From an uncultured Saprospiraceae bacterium (GTDB lineage: Bacteria > Bacteroidota > Bacteroidia > Chitinophagales > Saprospiraceae), in assembly GCA_938007965.1 (NCBI GenBank), contig CALLMH010000040.1:1-64000 (forward strand): 64,000 bases of DNA. The letters are read 5' to 3'. Under the pieces are notes generated by a model that did not search any database, had not been told where the DNA came from, and saw nothing but the letters and a program-made list of their open reading frames with translations. Positions 52,607-62,664 of the stretch are shown here, piece by piece. Made by a program: the position numbers and the translations under genes. Positions within the stretch are counted from its first letter, which is position 1. Every line of letters starts with the position of its first letter.

Positions 52607-54400
52607 TTGGCTAAAAGAAAGAATTACGACCTCGAAAAGGTAAAACTAAATAAGGAGAATTTATCTGAAGCGGTAAAGATATTCAGGTATATAAAACCGC
52701 AGATAGGATACTTCTTCGCTGGTATGTTACTGCTCGTTCTTGGTAGTTTGATATTCATGTTGGTGATGGGTATCCCTGGAGAGATGACGAATATAGCAAC
52801 AGGTAATCCGAAATGGGACCATGGAATGACTATCAAGGACCTTGGTAAGATACTTCTCGTGCTACTTATCGTTCAAGGTGCATTCTCATATTTTAGGACA
52901 GTGTTTTTTACCATTGTAGCGGAGCGAAGTATGGCTAACCTCAGGAAAGACCTTTATAATAATATCATCTCCCAATCTATATCCTTTTATGAGCGACGTA
53001 GAGTAGGTGAACTGACGAGTAGGATAACGGCGGATGTAGAACAATTGCAAAGCGCATTCTCTGTTACGCTAGCTGAGTTTTTGAGACAGGTCGTTATTTT
53101 GATTTCAGGCATTGCGATTATAGCGTATTGGACTCCGAAATTGGCACTGGTGATGCTGGCTACCTTTCCAGTAATAGTCATAGCGGCCATGTTTTTTGGT
53201 AGACACATCAGGAAGCTGTCTAAAGAAAGACAAGATAAACTCGCAGAAACCAATACCATCGTCGAAGAAACGCTCCAGTCATTTCAAGTAGTAAAATCTT
53301 TTGCCAACGAGTGGTACGAGTCTGTCAGATATGGGAATGCTGTGGACAATGTGGTGAAGATCAGTTTGAAATTTGCTAAGATCAGAGGATTGTTTTTCTC
53401 ATTTATTATTACAGTTTTATTTGGGGGCATATTTTTTATACTGTATCGAGGTGCATTGATGGTAGAGGCGGGTACGATGGAGTCGGGGGACTTATTTTCA
53501 TTCATTATTTACACTGGGATTCTCGGAGGTGCTATAGCTAGTTTTGGAACTTTGTATGCTACACTTGCGAGTGCAGTAGGAGCCACAGAGAGAGTCCAAG
53601 CTATGTTGGATAGTACGCCGGAGATCTATATCAATGATTCGGAGATACATAAAGATCTATCGTTGTCAGGTGATATCGAATACAGAGATGTACACTTCTC
53701 CTATCCGACTCGGGTGGAGATGGAGATTCTCAAAGGTATAAATCTTACCATCAGAGAAGGACAAAAAGTAGCATTAGTAGGTCAGAGTGGTAGTGGGAAA
53801 TCTACAATCGTCTCGTTATTGATGAATTTCTATCCATTGGACAAGGGGCAGATTAAAATAGGCGGTCAATCAATTGATAAGTATAATATTTCACATTTAA
53901 GACAGAATGTCGGAATCGTTCCACAAGAAGTAATATTATTCGGCGGGACTATCAAAGAAAATATCCTCTACGGAAATCCAAAGGCATCAGATGCTGAATT
54001 GATCGATGCAGCTAGAAAAAGTAATTGCTTAGAGTTTATTGAATCATTTCCTGATGGTTTTGATACAGTAGTAGGTGAGAGAGGGATCAAGTTATCAGGA
54101 GGTCAGAGACAACGGGTAGCTATAGCAAGAGCGATTTTAAAAGATCCTCGTGTACTATTGTTAGATGAGGCAACTTCTTCTCTTGATGCCGAATCTGAGA
54201 GACTGGTACAAGAAGCATTGGACTTATTGATGGAAGGAAGAACTTCTATAATCATAGCCCATAGATTGGCAACGATCAGGGATGTGGATCAGATCTATGT
54301 TATTGAGAATGGTCATATTATCGAAGAAGGTACTCATGATGAGTTGATCCAAGTTGAAGATGGGGCTTATAATAGTTTGGCGAAGTTGCAGTTTTCGTAA
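52607..54400 (+). CDS. ABC exporter, fused permease and ATPase (MsbA-like)
   Basis: 597 residues starting with TTG. Six helices in the first 330 or so residues, then a nucleotide-binding domain with Walker A GQSGSGKST, Q-loop VPQEVILFGG, signature LSGGQRQR, Walker B VLLLDEATSSLD and the switch histidine in IIAHRLATIRD. It belongs with lipid/drug exporters of the MsbA/LmrA/BmrA kind. The first transmembrane loop is elongated (MTNIATGNPKWDHGM). Substrate unknown. It acts as a homodimer. Confidence 0.9.
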   Translation: MAKRKNYDLEKVKLNKENLSEAVKIFRYIKPQIGYFFAGMLLLVLGSLIFMLVMGIPGEMTNIATGNPKWDHGMTIKDLGKILLVLLIVQGAFSYFRTVFFTIVAERSMANLRKDLYNNIISQSISFYERRRVGELTSRITADVEQLQSAFSVTLAEFLRQVVILISGIAIIAYWTPKLALVMLATFPVIVIAAMFFGRHIRKLSKERQDKLAETNTIVEETLQSFQVVKSFANEWYESVRYGNAVDNVVKISLKFAKIRGLFFSFIITVLFGGIFFILYRGALMVEAGTMESGDLFSFIIYTGILGGAIASFGTLYATLASAVGATERVQAMLDSTPEIYINDSEIHKDLSLSGDIEYRDVHFSYPTRVEMEILKGINLTIREGQKVALVGQSGSGKSTIVSLLMNFYPLDKGQIKIGGQSIDKYNISHLRQNVGIVPQEVILFGGTIKENILYGNPKASDAELIDAARKSNCLEFIESFPDGFDTVVGERGIKLSGGQRQRVAIARAILKDPRVLLLDEATSSLDAESERLVQEALDLLMEGRTSIIIAHRLATIRDVDQIYVIENGHIIEEGTHDELIQVEDGAYNSLAKLQFS

Positions 54401-54451
54401 GACTATTCCTCTAGCATATGTCTAATTTTTTAATTCAAAAAATAATCCAAA

Positions 54452-54808
54452 ATGAAAAATATAATATTCCACCTCAGTACATGCAACACTTGCCAGCGCA
54501 TCATAGGAGAACTAGACACCACTGAAGGTATCGAACTTCAGAATATAAAGGAAACCCATATCACAGAAGCGGAACTAGATTTCGCAAAGGAGAAAGTGGG
54601 TTCGTATGAAGTTTTGTTCAACAAGCGCGCTATGAAATATAGAGCACAAGGACTAAACAATGAAACCCTTACAGAAGCGGATTGGAAGAAACATATCCTA
54701 GCCGAGTACACATTTCTCAAAAGACCTCTAGCTATATATAACGACGAAGTTTTTGCAGGCAATGCAAAGAAAACAGTAGAAGCACTAAAAAAAGCGGTAA
54801 ATGGATAG
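54452..54808 (+). CDS. ArsC/Spx-family thioredoxin-fold protein
   Basis: 118 residues with CNTC at 11-14 in the redox-site position of ArsC-like proteins, and the family pattern FNKRAMKYR and KRPLAIYNDEVFAG. In this superfamily members are arsenate reductases, Spx regulators or unknown. The arginines expected of a true arsenate reductase are not clearly present, so the function is open. Its end overlaps hemF by 8 bases. Confidence 0.75.
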   Translation: MKNIIFHLSTCNTCQRIIGELDTTEGIELQNIKETHITEAELDFAKEKVGSYEVLFNKRAMKYRAQGLNNETLTEADWKKHILAEYTFLKRPLAIYNDEVFAGNAKKTVEALKKAVNG

Positions 54809-55700
54809 TCCTAGTAGAGTCGAGATCAAGTCCTTCTTTATGAATCTGCAAGATAATATCTGCAAAAGCCTCGAATCACTAGATGGCAAAGGTACATTTC
54901 ATGAAGACCTTTGGGAAAGACCCGAAGGCGGTGGTGGTCGATCGAGAGTGATACTTGGCGATAAGATCGAAAAGGGAGGTGTGAACTTCAGTGCAGTAGA
55001 AGGACATCTGCCAGAAAGAATATCAAATGCACTCGGTCTTGACCCTACAGATTTTTTTGCCACGGGGGTAAGTATAGTCCTACACCCTCATAATCCTCTG
55101 GTGCCTATTATCCATATGAATGTCAGGTATTTCGAGACTTCGGTTGGCAAGTATTGGTTTGGAGGAGGAATAGATGTCACTCCTCACTATATAGTGGATG
55201 AAGATGCTCAGTTCTTCCATAATTATCTAAAATCTACTGGAGATAAACATGATCCAGCATATTATCCTCATCATAAAAAATGGGCGGACGATTACTTCTA
55301 CATTCCTCACAGAAAGGAGACGCGAGGGATAGGAGGTATCTTCTTCGATAGATTAGAAGCGGATGAGACGCATACAAAACAAGATCGATTTGATTATGTG
55401 AAGGATGTAGGAGAAGCTTTTGTCCCTATATACACTGAACTAATGAACAGGAATAATAGTAAGTCGTATACAGATGATCATAAATCATGGCAGATGCATA
55501 GGAGAGGTAGATATGTAGAGTTCAATCTTGTGTGGGATAAAGGAACAAAATTCGGTCTGCAAACCAATGGAAGAATTGAGTCTATACTTATGAGTATGCC
55601 ACCTATGGCCAATTGGACATATAACCATGAGATCAAATCGGGGTCTGCAGAAGAACTTACGCAAAGTAAACTGATCAAAGGAATCGATTGGGCTTTATAA
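54801..55700 (+). CDS. hemF: Oxygen-dependent coproporphyrinogen III oxidase
   Basis: 299 residues. GGGGRSRVI, VLHPHNPLVPIIHMNVRYFE, WFGGGIDVTPHY, HRKETRGIGGIFFD and FNLVWDKGTKFGLQTNGR are diagnostic blocks. It decarboxylates coproporphyrinogen III to protoporphyrinogen IX using O2, implying an aerobic cell. The start ATG lies inside the end of the ArsC-like gene, so translation is probably coupled. Confidence 0.94.
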   Translation: MDSPSRVEIKSFFMNLQDNICKSLESLDGKGTFHEDLWERPEGGGGRSRVILGDKIEKGGVNFSAVEGHLPERISNALGLDPTDFFATGVSIVLHPHNPLVPIIHMNVRYFETSVGKYWFGGGIDVTPHYIVDEDAQFFHNYLKSTGDKHDPAYYPHHKKWADDYFYIPHRKETRGIGGIFFDRLEADETHTKQDRFDYVKDVGEAFVPIYTELMNRNNSKSYTDDHKSWQMHRRGRYVEFNLVWDKGTKFGLQTNGRIESILMSMPPMANWTYNHEIKSGSAEELTQSKLIKGIDWAL

Positions 55701-55710
55701 TTATTCATTC

Positions 55711-56631
55711 ATGAAGAAGCTTCATATTCAAGTTTATACTTCATTCATCACTAGGACACACTTGTATGTGAAGGGAAGGATATTGAAAGATAGTCCTTTG
55801 TTGATCAGACCTACGCACGGCATATTTTCTTCTTTGATATATACGATTATCAGAGCGTTTAGCCGTGAAATAAAATACCTTCCAATAAGATGTGTAATCT
55901 CTGATGTTAGTTATGATATAGAAACAGACAAGGAAGGCTATTTCGAGATATTCGAAAATATAGAGCAGAAAGATATCAAGGGGAATGTAATAGAGATCTC
56001 CGCTCAGTATAAGAAACGAAGTAATAAGATCTCATCAACGATTAATGATCTCACATGCGAAGTTCCTGTCGGAATCATATCTGATATCGATGATACAGTG
56101 ATGGTCACCGGTGTGAAGTCTTTCTTCAAAATCAAGGTCGTTCTCAATACGTTATTCCTCAACCCATTCAGAAGGAAACCTATAGAGGCCGCGGCAGATG
56201 CATTCCATCTTATCTCCAATCAAGTCGAAGGTATTGGTCCAGTAATATACTTGTCTAATAGTCCATGGAACCTGTTCATCTATCTTAAGACTTTTTTAGA
56301 ATTCAACGGTTTTCCAGAAGGAACAATTATCTTAAGAGATATGGGCTGGCAGTTATTGAAGTCCAAAGAAATAGCTCAGCGGAATAAGTTTATTGAGACA
56401 GAGAAGATATTGAAAGTATTCAGCGACACGAACTTCATCCTTGTTGGAGATACTGGAGAATTAGACTTTGATATCTATCGACAATTGGAAGAGAAGTATC
56501 CAGAAAGAATCAATCAAATAATCCTTAACAAGGCTGGGAATAGAAAAAAGGAGAAAATGTTAGAAGAATTTACCAAGAATAATCCAAAATATAAGGTGTT
56601 AACTGGGTTTTCTAAGGTGTTTGATGATTGA
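55711..56631 (+). CDS. App1-like phosphatase (DUF2183 domain)
   Basis: 306 residues. The C-terminal half has the HAD-type motif ISDIDDTVMVTG (about 127-138), then VIYLSNSPWNLF and FILVGDTGELDFDIY, as in the catalytic domain of yeast App1 phosphatidate phosphatase. The N-terminal 120 residues are a beta-rich domain common to bacterial members. It probably dephosphorylates a lipid or other phosphate; substrate unknown. It follows hemF by 10 bases. Confidence 0.8.
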   Translation: MKKLHIQVYTSFITRTHLYVKGRILKDSPLLIRPTHGIFSSLIYTIIRAFSREIKYLPIRCVISDVSYDIETDKEGYFEIFENIEQKDIKGNVIEISAQYKKRSNKISSTINDLTCEVPVGIISDIDDTVMVTGVKSFFKIKVVLNTLFLNPFRRKPIEAAADAFHLISNQVEGIGPVIYLSNSPWNLFIYLKTFLEFNGFPEGTIILRDMGWQLLKSKEIAQRNKFIETEKILKVFSDTNFILVGDTGELDFDIYRQLEEKYPERINQIILNKAGNRKKEKMLEEFTKNNPKYKVLTGFSKVFDD

Positions 56632-56690
56632 TGGCTTATATTTGATAGTAAACATCACACCACTCCAATTATCATTATTAAATAAATGGA

Positions 56691-57227
56691 ATGAATCGAT
56701 ATTTAACCATACTAATTTCTGTTCTCTTACTTCAGAGCTGCGACAAAGAAGTAGTACCACCGCCATCGCCTCCTTGTGAGCATGATGATTTTCATGTGTC
56801 TTTTAGATTCAATGATAGTTGTGAATCACAAGTTTATGTGGACTTTAGTGATGATGGAGACTACTTTTCTATTTATTCGGGAAGAAGTCATAATTAAGAA
56901 ATATCACAATTTTTATCAATAGGTATTAGTAAAGAATCAATACTAAATGATACACTTTGGATAGGAACTGAAACGTATACATTGTCTACATTGGGATCAA
57001 TAGGATATATCTACTCAGAACCTAGTGGTGTATCAGGAAGTTTTCGTATACCGCCTGGGCAAGGTACTAAAAATGACTTTCTCATCATCGACTATTACAA
57101 TGCAGATACGATCATACTGGAAGGGAGGTTTCAATGTACTTTTAAAGAGGGCTCCGCAGCTTCATGGGTAAATGCACCAGACAGCCTTGTACTGACTGAT
57201 GGCAGTTTTAAGGTGATGATGGAGTAA
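56691..57227 (+). pseudogene. Lipoprotein gene interrupted by one in-frame stop
   Basis: The frame begins with ATG 56691 and a lipoprotein signal (lipobox LLQSC, Cys17), continues to TAA at 56895-56897, and then stays open in the same frame to 57225-57227. Removing the stop would give about 178 residues. After the stop the sequence reads sensibly (EISQFLSIGISKES, then GSFRIPPGQGTKNDF, IIDYYNADTII), with cysteine and proline content like a normal secreted beta-rich protein. No frameshift is needed. It is either a recent nonsense mutation, a strain polymorphism or a sequencing error. Function unknown. Confidence 0.7.
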
Positions 57228-57439
57228 ATTTATTAACTTTATACCCATAAATCAATAATCACAATGAAGTTACTTTATAGATTAGTAATTGTTAGTTTCT
57301 TCGTGAAAACTGAACTCTCATTTTTTGAAATTATCAAATCGTTTACAGCGCTTAATTGCTTCTAAATGTTGACATTTAAAAGTATAATTGGTTTTTGTAC
57401 AATTTGTTTTGCAAGCAATGATGAATGATTTATTCCACC

Positions 57440-57467
57440 TTGTTTTGATTAATAAAACTTACTTTTG
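57440..57467 (+). promoter_or_regulatory. Promoter of rimO
   Basis: TTG (57440-57442), 17-base spacer and TACTTTTG (57460-57467), a full match to the Bacteroidota TTG / TAnnTTTG promoter. The ATG at 57494 follows after a short leader. Confidence 0.65.
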
Positions 57468-57493
57468 CACCACATTACAGAAAGTAGAGATTT

Positions 57494-58807
57494 ATGAAAA
57501 CGAAGACGCTCAATAAAAACAAGGTAAATGTCATCACATTAGGATGTAGCAAGAATCTTGTAGATTCTGAAGATCTGATCACACAGATCAAAGGAAACGA
57601 TATAGCAGTGACGCACGAAAGCGAGGAAGATGATGCGAACATCGTAATCGTAAATACTTGTGGTTTCATAGATCTAGCGAAAGAAGAATCAGTAAATACA
57701 ATCTTGCAATATGCAGATGTAAAGAAAGCGGGAGGAATAGAAAAACTGTACGTTACAGGTTGTCTTTCTCAGAGATACAAGGATGATTTGGAGGTAGCTA
57801 TCCCTGAAGTAGATGCCTACTTTGGTACAATGGAGATGCCGAGTTTACTAGCAAAATTGGAAGCGGATTATAAGCATGAACTGGTAGGTGAAAGAGTGCT
57901 TTCTGGTCCAATTCACTATGCATATCTTAAGATATCTGAAGGCTGTAACCGTACATGCTCTTTCTGTGCGATACCGCTTATGAGAGGTAAGCACGTATCC
58001 AAGACGATAGAAGCACTGGTCAAAGAAGCTGAGAATCTCGCTCGTATGGGTGTGAAGGAGATTATGCTCATAGCTCAAGAGTTGACATATTATGGTTTAG
58101 ATATTTACAAGAAGAGAGAACTGCCAAGGTTATTGGATGCACTTTGTGAAGTGGAAGGGATAGAATGGATAAGATTGCACTATGCATATCCGTCGAAGTT
58201 TCCACTGGATATATTTGATGCGATGGCAAGACAGCCAAAGATCTGTAACTACTTAGATATTCCACTGCAACATGCGGATGATACTATGCTAGAGCGTATG
58301 AGACGTCAGATCACCCAAAAAGAGCAACGGGAATTAATCAAAATCGCGAAAGAAAAAGTTCCTGGGATTCATATTAGAACCACTTTCTTAGTAGGTCATC
58401 CTGGAGAGACCGAAGAAGAGTTTCAGAGTCTATGTGATTTCGTATCGGATATGAAATTCGATAGGGTAGGTGTCTTCCAATATTCTCATGAAGAGGATAC
58501 CAGTGCTCATGATATGGAAGATGATGTAGATTCAGAAACTAAGGCAGAGCGTGCTAATCGTATTATGGAGATTCAGAATTCCATATCGTTAGATAATAAT
58601 GAAACCCTTGTCGGTCAGACTTTAAAGGTGTTATTCGACCGAAAAGAAGGCGAGTTTTTTATCGGGCGAACAGAATTCGATAGCCCAGAAGTTGATAATG
58701 AGGTATTGGTATCCGCGAAGGATCAATACGTTAGAATAGGTGACTTTGCGAATGTATTAATAGAGTCAGCTGAAGATTATGATTTGTACGGAAGGGTGGT
58801 ATCCTAG
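57494..58807 (+). CDS. rimO: Ribosomal protein S12 methylthiotransferase
   Basis: 437 residues. The N-terminal MTTase domain has the cluster cysteines Cys18 (LGCSKN), Cys56 (NTCGF) and Cys90 (TGCLSQ); the radical-SAM motif is CNRTCSFC (Cys151, 155, 158), and a TRAM domain ends the protein. It adds a methylthio group to Asp of S12. The LGCSKN start and PLMRGKHVSK pattern favour RimO over MiaB. Single gene. Confidence 0.92.
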   Translation: MKTKTLNKNKVNVITLGCSKNLVDSEDLITQIKGNDIAVTHESEEDDANIVIVNTCGFIDLAKEESVNTILQYADVKKAGGIEKLYVTGCLSQRYKDDLEVAIPEVDAYFGTMEMPSLLAKLEADYKHELVGERVLSGPIHYAYLKISEGCNRTCSFCAIPLMRGKHVSKTIEALVKEAENLARMGVKEIMLIAQELTYYGLDIYKKRELPRLLDALCEVEGIEWIRLHYAYPSKFPLDIFDAMARQPKICNYLDIPLQHADDTMLERMRRQITQKEQRELIKIAKEKVPGIHIRTTFLVGHPGETEEEFQSLCDFVSDMKFDRVGVFQYSHEEDTSAHDMEDDVDSETKAERANRIMEIQNSISLDNNETLVGQTLKVLFDRKEGEFFIGRTEFDSPEVDNEVLVSAKDQYVRIGDFANVLIESAEDYDLYGRVVS

Positions 58808-58949
58808 AAGTTTTTATATTGTTCCTGTATCATATGATAGGCTGAATTATTTTTTAGTTGCCATTAAACACGCATAGGTTTATCTTTTTACAGAGGGGGA
58901 ATAGTATTTTATAATTTCATTTAAGTATCTTTAAGATAAACTAAAGTAA

Positions 58950-61520
58950 ATGAAAATCAATTTGAGAGTATTACTTTTCTTATTAATTTGTTGTAAAATA
59001 GGATTTTCTCAAGGTCCTACACTGAAGGAGACTCCAGCAATAATATCTCCTATTGATTCTAGCTATTTGCTTCACTCGTTTGAGATTGGTAAATCAAAAA
59101 ATGAATCTTTCAAATTTAATCACGGCATCATTTCTGATCCATTTTTATTACTCCAAGGGCAGGTTTCTGGATTGCAGGTGTATAATAGGGGCGGAGATCC
59201 TAATAATCAAAGTGTCGCACGCATAAGAGGCTTAGCTTCTTTGGATTCGGATATACAGCCGCTTGTGGTGATTGACGGAGTGCCAAATGCGGCAATTGAA
59301 AATATAGATCCTAATAATATAGCATCTATTGAGGTGCTCAAAAGCGGATATGCAAAATCACAATATGGTGCTCGCGGTGCCAATGGTGTCTTACTGATTA
59401 CAACGAAAAAGCATCCTGTTGATTCTTTACTTTCAGTTCAGTATTATGGATTATTCGGAATAAGTAACGCCACAAGAGATATCGAAGTTTTTTCTAGAGA
59501 CGAATTTATCAACAATGGAGGGATCGATCTAGGTTCCGATCAAAATTATTTATCGGAGATAAAGAGGACGGGTATTTCCCATGTACATGGATTCACACTA
59601 AGTAATGGAAATGCTAACTATAATTATAGTATTTCTGGAAACTATAGAAATATAAATGGGATATTGAAGAAATCTGGTTTCCGTCAATATAATGGATCTG
59701 CTAGCTTGTCATTTAGACTATTTGATGATAGACTGAAGGTCAACTTGAACGGAAAGGCGACTGAAAAAAATCAGGACCTTAGTTTTACTGAAGCTTTTCG
59801 ATACGCGGTTACTGCAAATCCCACGGTTCCGATCTTTGGAATAGATTCTCCATTTCCATTTAATTTAGAAACTTTTGGAGGGTATTTTGAGACTCTAGGA
59901 TTGTTTGGGTCATTTAATCCAGTCGCTATGTTGGATCTCAATAGCCGTACTCGTGACCTCAACTCATTCCTATATTCTGCCCATGTTAATTATCAGGTAT
60001 TTGATGGTTTACAGATTGGCACCACTTATGCCGCTCAATCACAAGACCGAGAATTCAGTTTGATTGGCCAGGAAACATCCTACTTTTTAGGTAGAACTAT
60101 TGATGGTGTTCGTAGAGGCTACGGCGTTAGCGATACTGGAAGTGGCAATTTCGTATACAGCGATTCTTATGTCAAATTTTACAAAGATATCAGTGACATA
60201 GATATAAAACTACGTGCAGGATACAGCTATCAAAATTTCGAGTCAAATTCAACTATGTTTTCATACCAATGGCCTGATTTGACACCTAATAGCGACCTAG
60301 AAGTCAATAGCGATCAAAACAAACTAATCTCATTTTATAATACTTTAGGTATTAGCAAAGGCGATAAGCTATTTATTGACGCAGGGCTGAGATATGAAGG
60401 TTCATCACTTCTCATAGAAGATAAGTGGCAGCTATATCCATCTACTCAGATATCATACGACTTTGGTGGGGGCTTAGCTGAAGAAGATCATCTCATATTA
60501 TTTGGTGGGTTTGGTGTTACCGGATCACAAAATGATGTTTATACGCCTGATCCGTTTGGTCTATTCGTTCCTATATTCGAAACTGAAATAAGCAGTGAAT
60601 ACGACCTTGGTATTAATTATACAAACAGACGAATCCAATTGGGTCTTGAGGTATACTCAAGGAATACAAGTAATACGAATATCAATGAATTGTTACAATT
60701 AGAGAATCCCTATGCCGATATAAAGACGAGAGGATTGGATTTAACAATAAGTACAATATTGGCAGATAGAAAGAATTTCAAATATACATCTGGCTTACAT
60801 CTATCTACATATAGATCGACTGTAGATTTTGATTTTAGAATACCGTATGCAAACCCTGGGCCCCCTGGATTTGGAAGTACGACTTTGCTAAGTTTAGGTT
60901 TTGGTGAAGAATTTGGTCAGATATTCGCTCCAGTTTTCGAAGGAGTAGATGCAGATGGTTTCACCATGTATAAGGACGTTAATGGTGACAGAACTGTAAA
61001 TGTATCATCTCCAGTTGCTATTGATACCGATTATGCAGATGTAGGCAATGCTATTCCTGATTTTGAGTTTGGCTGGCGTCATAATATCAAGGCCAATAAT
61101 TATGAGATTAGTGTATTATTAAGAGGAGCATTTGGACACAGCTTGGTCAATATCAATAGAATGATCTTTGAAAATGATTTCGTTTCAAGTGAACTGTACA
61201 ATAGAGTAAATACAAGTAAAGCCGTCGAAGGACTAAAAGAAGCTAGATATTCCTCTTTGTATGTAGAGGATGCAAGTTTTGTCAAATTAGATAATCTATC
61301 TATCTCGCGCGCATTTCGTTTAGGTGCAGATAATAAGATATTGAGTTTATCCATCATTGGCCAAAATTTATTGACCATTACAGGCTATACAGGACCAGAT
61401 CCAGAACCTTCGTTTTTTGATATGGAGGGCGGTGGTTATTTTTCGCCGGGGTTAGATAGAAGATCGACTTATAGACCATCTCGTACTATATCGGTGGCCG
61501 CTAAGATAGATATCAACTGA
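58950..61520 (+). CDS. SusC/RagA-type TonB-dependent outer-membrane receptor, orphan
   Basis: 856 residues with a signal peptide (about 1-21). The plug has VARIRGLASLDSDIQPLVVIDG, IASIEVLKSG and GARGANGVLLITTKK, the SusC/RagA hallmark. The C-terminal barrel follows and ends with AKIDIN. The usual N-terminal carboxypeptidase-D-like domain is absent, making it shorter than most SusC proteins (about 1000), and no SusD gene is next to it. It could take up a carbohydrate, peptide or cofactor; ligand unknown. Confidence 0.88.
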   Translation: MKINLRVLLFLLICCKIGFSQGPTLKETPAIISPIDSSYLLHSFEIGKSKNESFKFNHGIISDPFLLLQGQVSGLQVYNRGGDPNNQSVARIRGLASLDSDIQPLVVIDGVPNAAIENIDPNNIASIEVLKSGYAKSQYGARGANGVLLITTKKHPVDSLLSVQYYGLFGISNATRDIEVFSRDEFINNGGIDLGSDQNYLSEIKRTGISHVHGFTLSNGNANYNYSISGNYRNINGILKKSGFRQYNGSASLSFRLFDDRLKVNLNGKATEKNQDLSFTEAFRYAVTANPTVPIFGIDSPFPFNLETFGGYFETLGLFGSFNPVAMLDLNSRTRDLNSFLYSAHVNYQVFDGLQIGTTYAAQSQDREFSLIGQETSYFLGRTIDGVRRGYGVSDTGSGNFVYSDSYVKFYKDISDIDIKLRAGYSYQNFESNSTMFSYQWPDLTPNSDLEVNSDQNKLISFYNTLGISKGDKLFIDAGLRYEGSSLLIEDKWQLYPSTQISYDFGGGLAEEDHLILFGGFGVTGSQNDVYTPDPFGLFVPIFETEISSEYDLGINYTNRRIQLGLEVYSRNTSNTNINELLQLENPYADIKTRGLDLTISTILADRKNFKYTSGLHLSTYRSTVDFDFRIPYANPGPPGFGSTTLLSLGFGEEFGQIFAPVFEGVDADGFTMYKDVNGDRTVNVSSPVAIDTDYADVGNAIPDFEFGWRHNIKANNYEISVLLRGAFGHSLVNINRMIFENDFVSSELYNRVNTSKAVEGLKEARYSSLYVEDASFVKLDNLSISRAFRLGADNKILSLSIIGQNLLTITGYTGPDPEPSFFDMEGGGYFSPGLDRRSTYRPSRTISVAAKIDIN

Positions 61521-61614
61521 TGTGGCTTTGATAATTAATCATTTGAGCGTAGAACCAATTATACATCTTGATGTTAAAATGTCATATATGAACATATAAT
61601 TACTTCAACAAGTT

Positions 61615-62064
61615 ATGGTTAATTCTGATAAGTCTATCTTCGAGTATAATATTCCACCTTATGTCCAAGTAGGAGCCGTTCTCATTACGATTATATTATT
61701 TATAATCATATCCAGTGTCGCAGGAGCTATCGGTATAGCTGATGTCGATGGAGGTACACCTTGGCTTATAGCGGTTTCCATGACTTTCTTTTTTACCATA
61801 GGTAATAGTGTGATGAGTCTTGCAACTGATGATCAAAACACCTATTGGTGGCAATCCATAGTCAGTTACGGACTACTTGCTCTAGTAGGAGGCGGTATTG
61901 CATATTTAGTATCTGGTGATTCTATGGATGTATATGGTTCTTATAAATGGCTTTATTTTATGTTTGCAATCGGTCATATTTTTTTTCTTGCTCTAATCAG
62001 AACGATGAGAAAGATCGTATCCATCGCGAAGGAACAAGACGGACGATTGAGAGGCGAAGATTAA
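61615..62064 (+). CDS. Small four-helix membrane protein, unknown
   Basis: 149 residues, four hydrophobic helices (about 17-40, 49-70, 80-100, 108-130) and a charged C-terminus. I do not recognise a family. It lies 94 bases after the receptor gene and 24 bases before msrB, so it may share a transcript with msrB. Confidence 0.55.
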   Translation: MVNSDKSIFEYNIPPYVQVGAVLITIILFIIISSVAGAIGIADVDGGTPWLIAVSMTFFFTIGNSVMSLATDDQNTYWWQSIVSYGLLALVGGGIAYLVSGDSMDVYGSYKWLYFMFAIGHIFFLALIRTMRKIVSIAKEQDGRLRGED

Positions 62065-62088
62065 TACCACACCATAAATTTAAAATTA

Positions 62089-62664
62089 ATGAACAGCATG
62101 AATAAAATATTACTATTACTAATCACAGCTTTTTTGGTAAGCTGTAAAAGTAATTCTCAACAAGTAAAAGTAGATGAAGAGGTAACCTCAGAGGTGAAGA
62201 AAGCAATTGAAGATTCTTCGAATACCCCAAGCGATGAAAAAAGCTTCAAAAACGCTAAAGGCGAATCTATTGAAAAAATCATAAAATCTCCAGCGGTCTG
62301 GGCTTCAGAACTTAGCAAAATGGAATATTATGTACTCAGAGAAAAAGGAACAGAAAGGCCGAGAAGCAGCAATCTATTAACAATTAAAGATGCAGGAATA
62401 TACACCTGTAAGGCATGCAATCTGCCATTGTTCGAAAGTGAAACTAAGTTCAAGTCGGGAACAGGATGGCCAAGTTTCTATCAACCTATAGAAAAAGAAG
62501 TTATTTTAGAAGATACTGATTATGACCTAGGATATGCGAGGACAGAGGTCATGTGCCGTAGATGCGAAAGTCACCTCGGTCACGTATTCAAAGATGGTCC
62601 AGAGCCTACAGGTCTTAGATACTGTATAAATGGTATCAGCCTCAATTTCGAAAAATCAGAATAA
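62089..62664 (+). CDS. msrB: Methionine-R-sulfoxide reductase, lipoprotein form
   Basis: 191 residues. A lipoprotein signal with lipobox FLVSC, a charged linker (about 25-65) and a full MsrB domain: zinc pairs CKAC and CRRC, SGTGWPSFY, and the catalytic cysteine in RYCINGISL. It reduces oxidised methionine outside the cytoplasm, so it probably repairs envelope proteins. ATG 62089 or ATG 62098 may be the start. Most MsrB proteins are cytosolic; a lipid-anchored version is less common. The next gene starts right at its stop. Confidence 0.9.
   Translation: MNSMNKILLLLITAFLVSCKSNSQQVKVDEEVTSEVKKAIEDSSNTPSDEKSFKNAKGESIEKIIKSPAVWASELSKMEYYVLREKGTERPRSSNLLTIKDAGIYTCKACNLPLFESETKFKSGTGWPSFYQPIEKEVILEDTDYDLGYARTEVMCRRCESHLGHVFKDGPEPTGLRYCINGISLNFEKSE

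Noticed and set aside
57264-57368. 34-codon frame with a signal-like N-terminus after the broken lipoprotein gene
   Set aside because: Too short, ends quickly in polar sequence, no ribosome site; probably chance.
58829-58850. Palindrome TATCATATGATA after rimO
   Set aside because: Short AT-rich palindrome expected by chance in such DNA; the stem is weak and not followed directly by a T-run.
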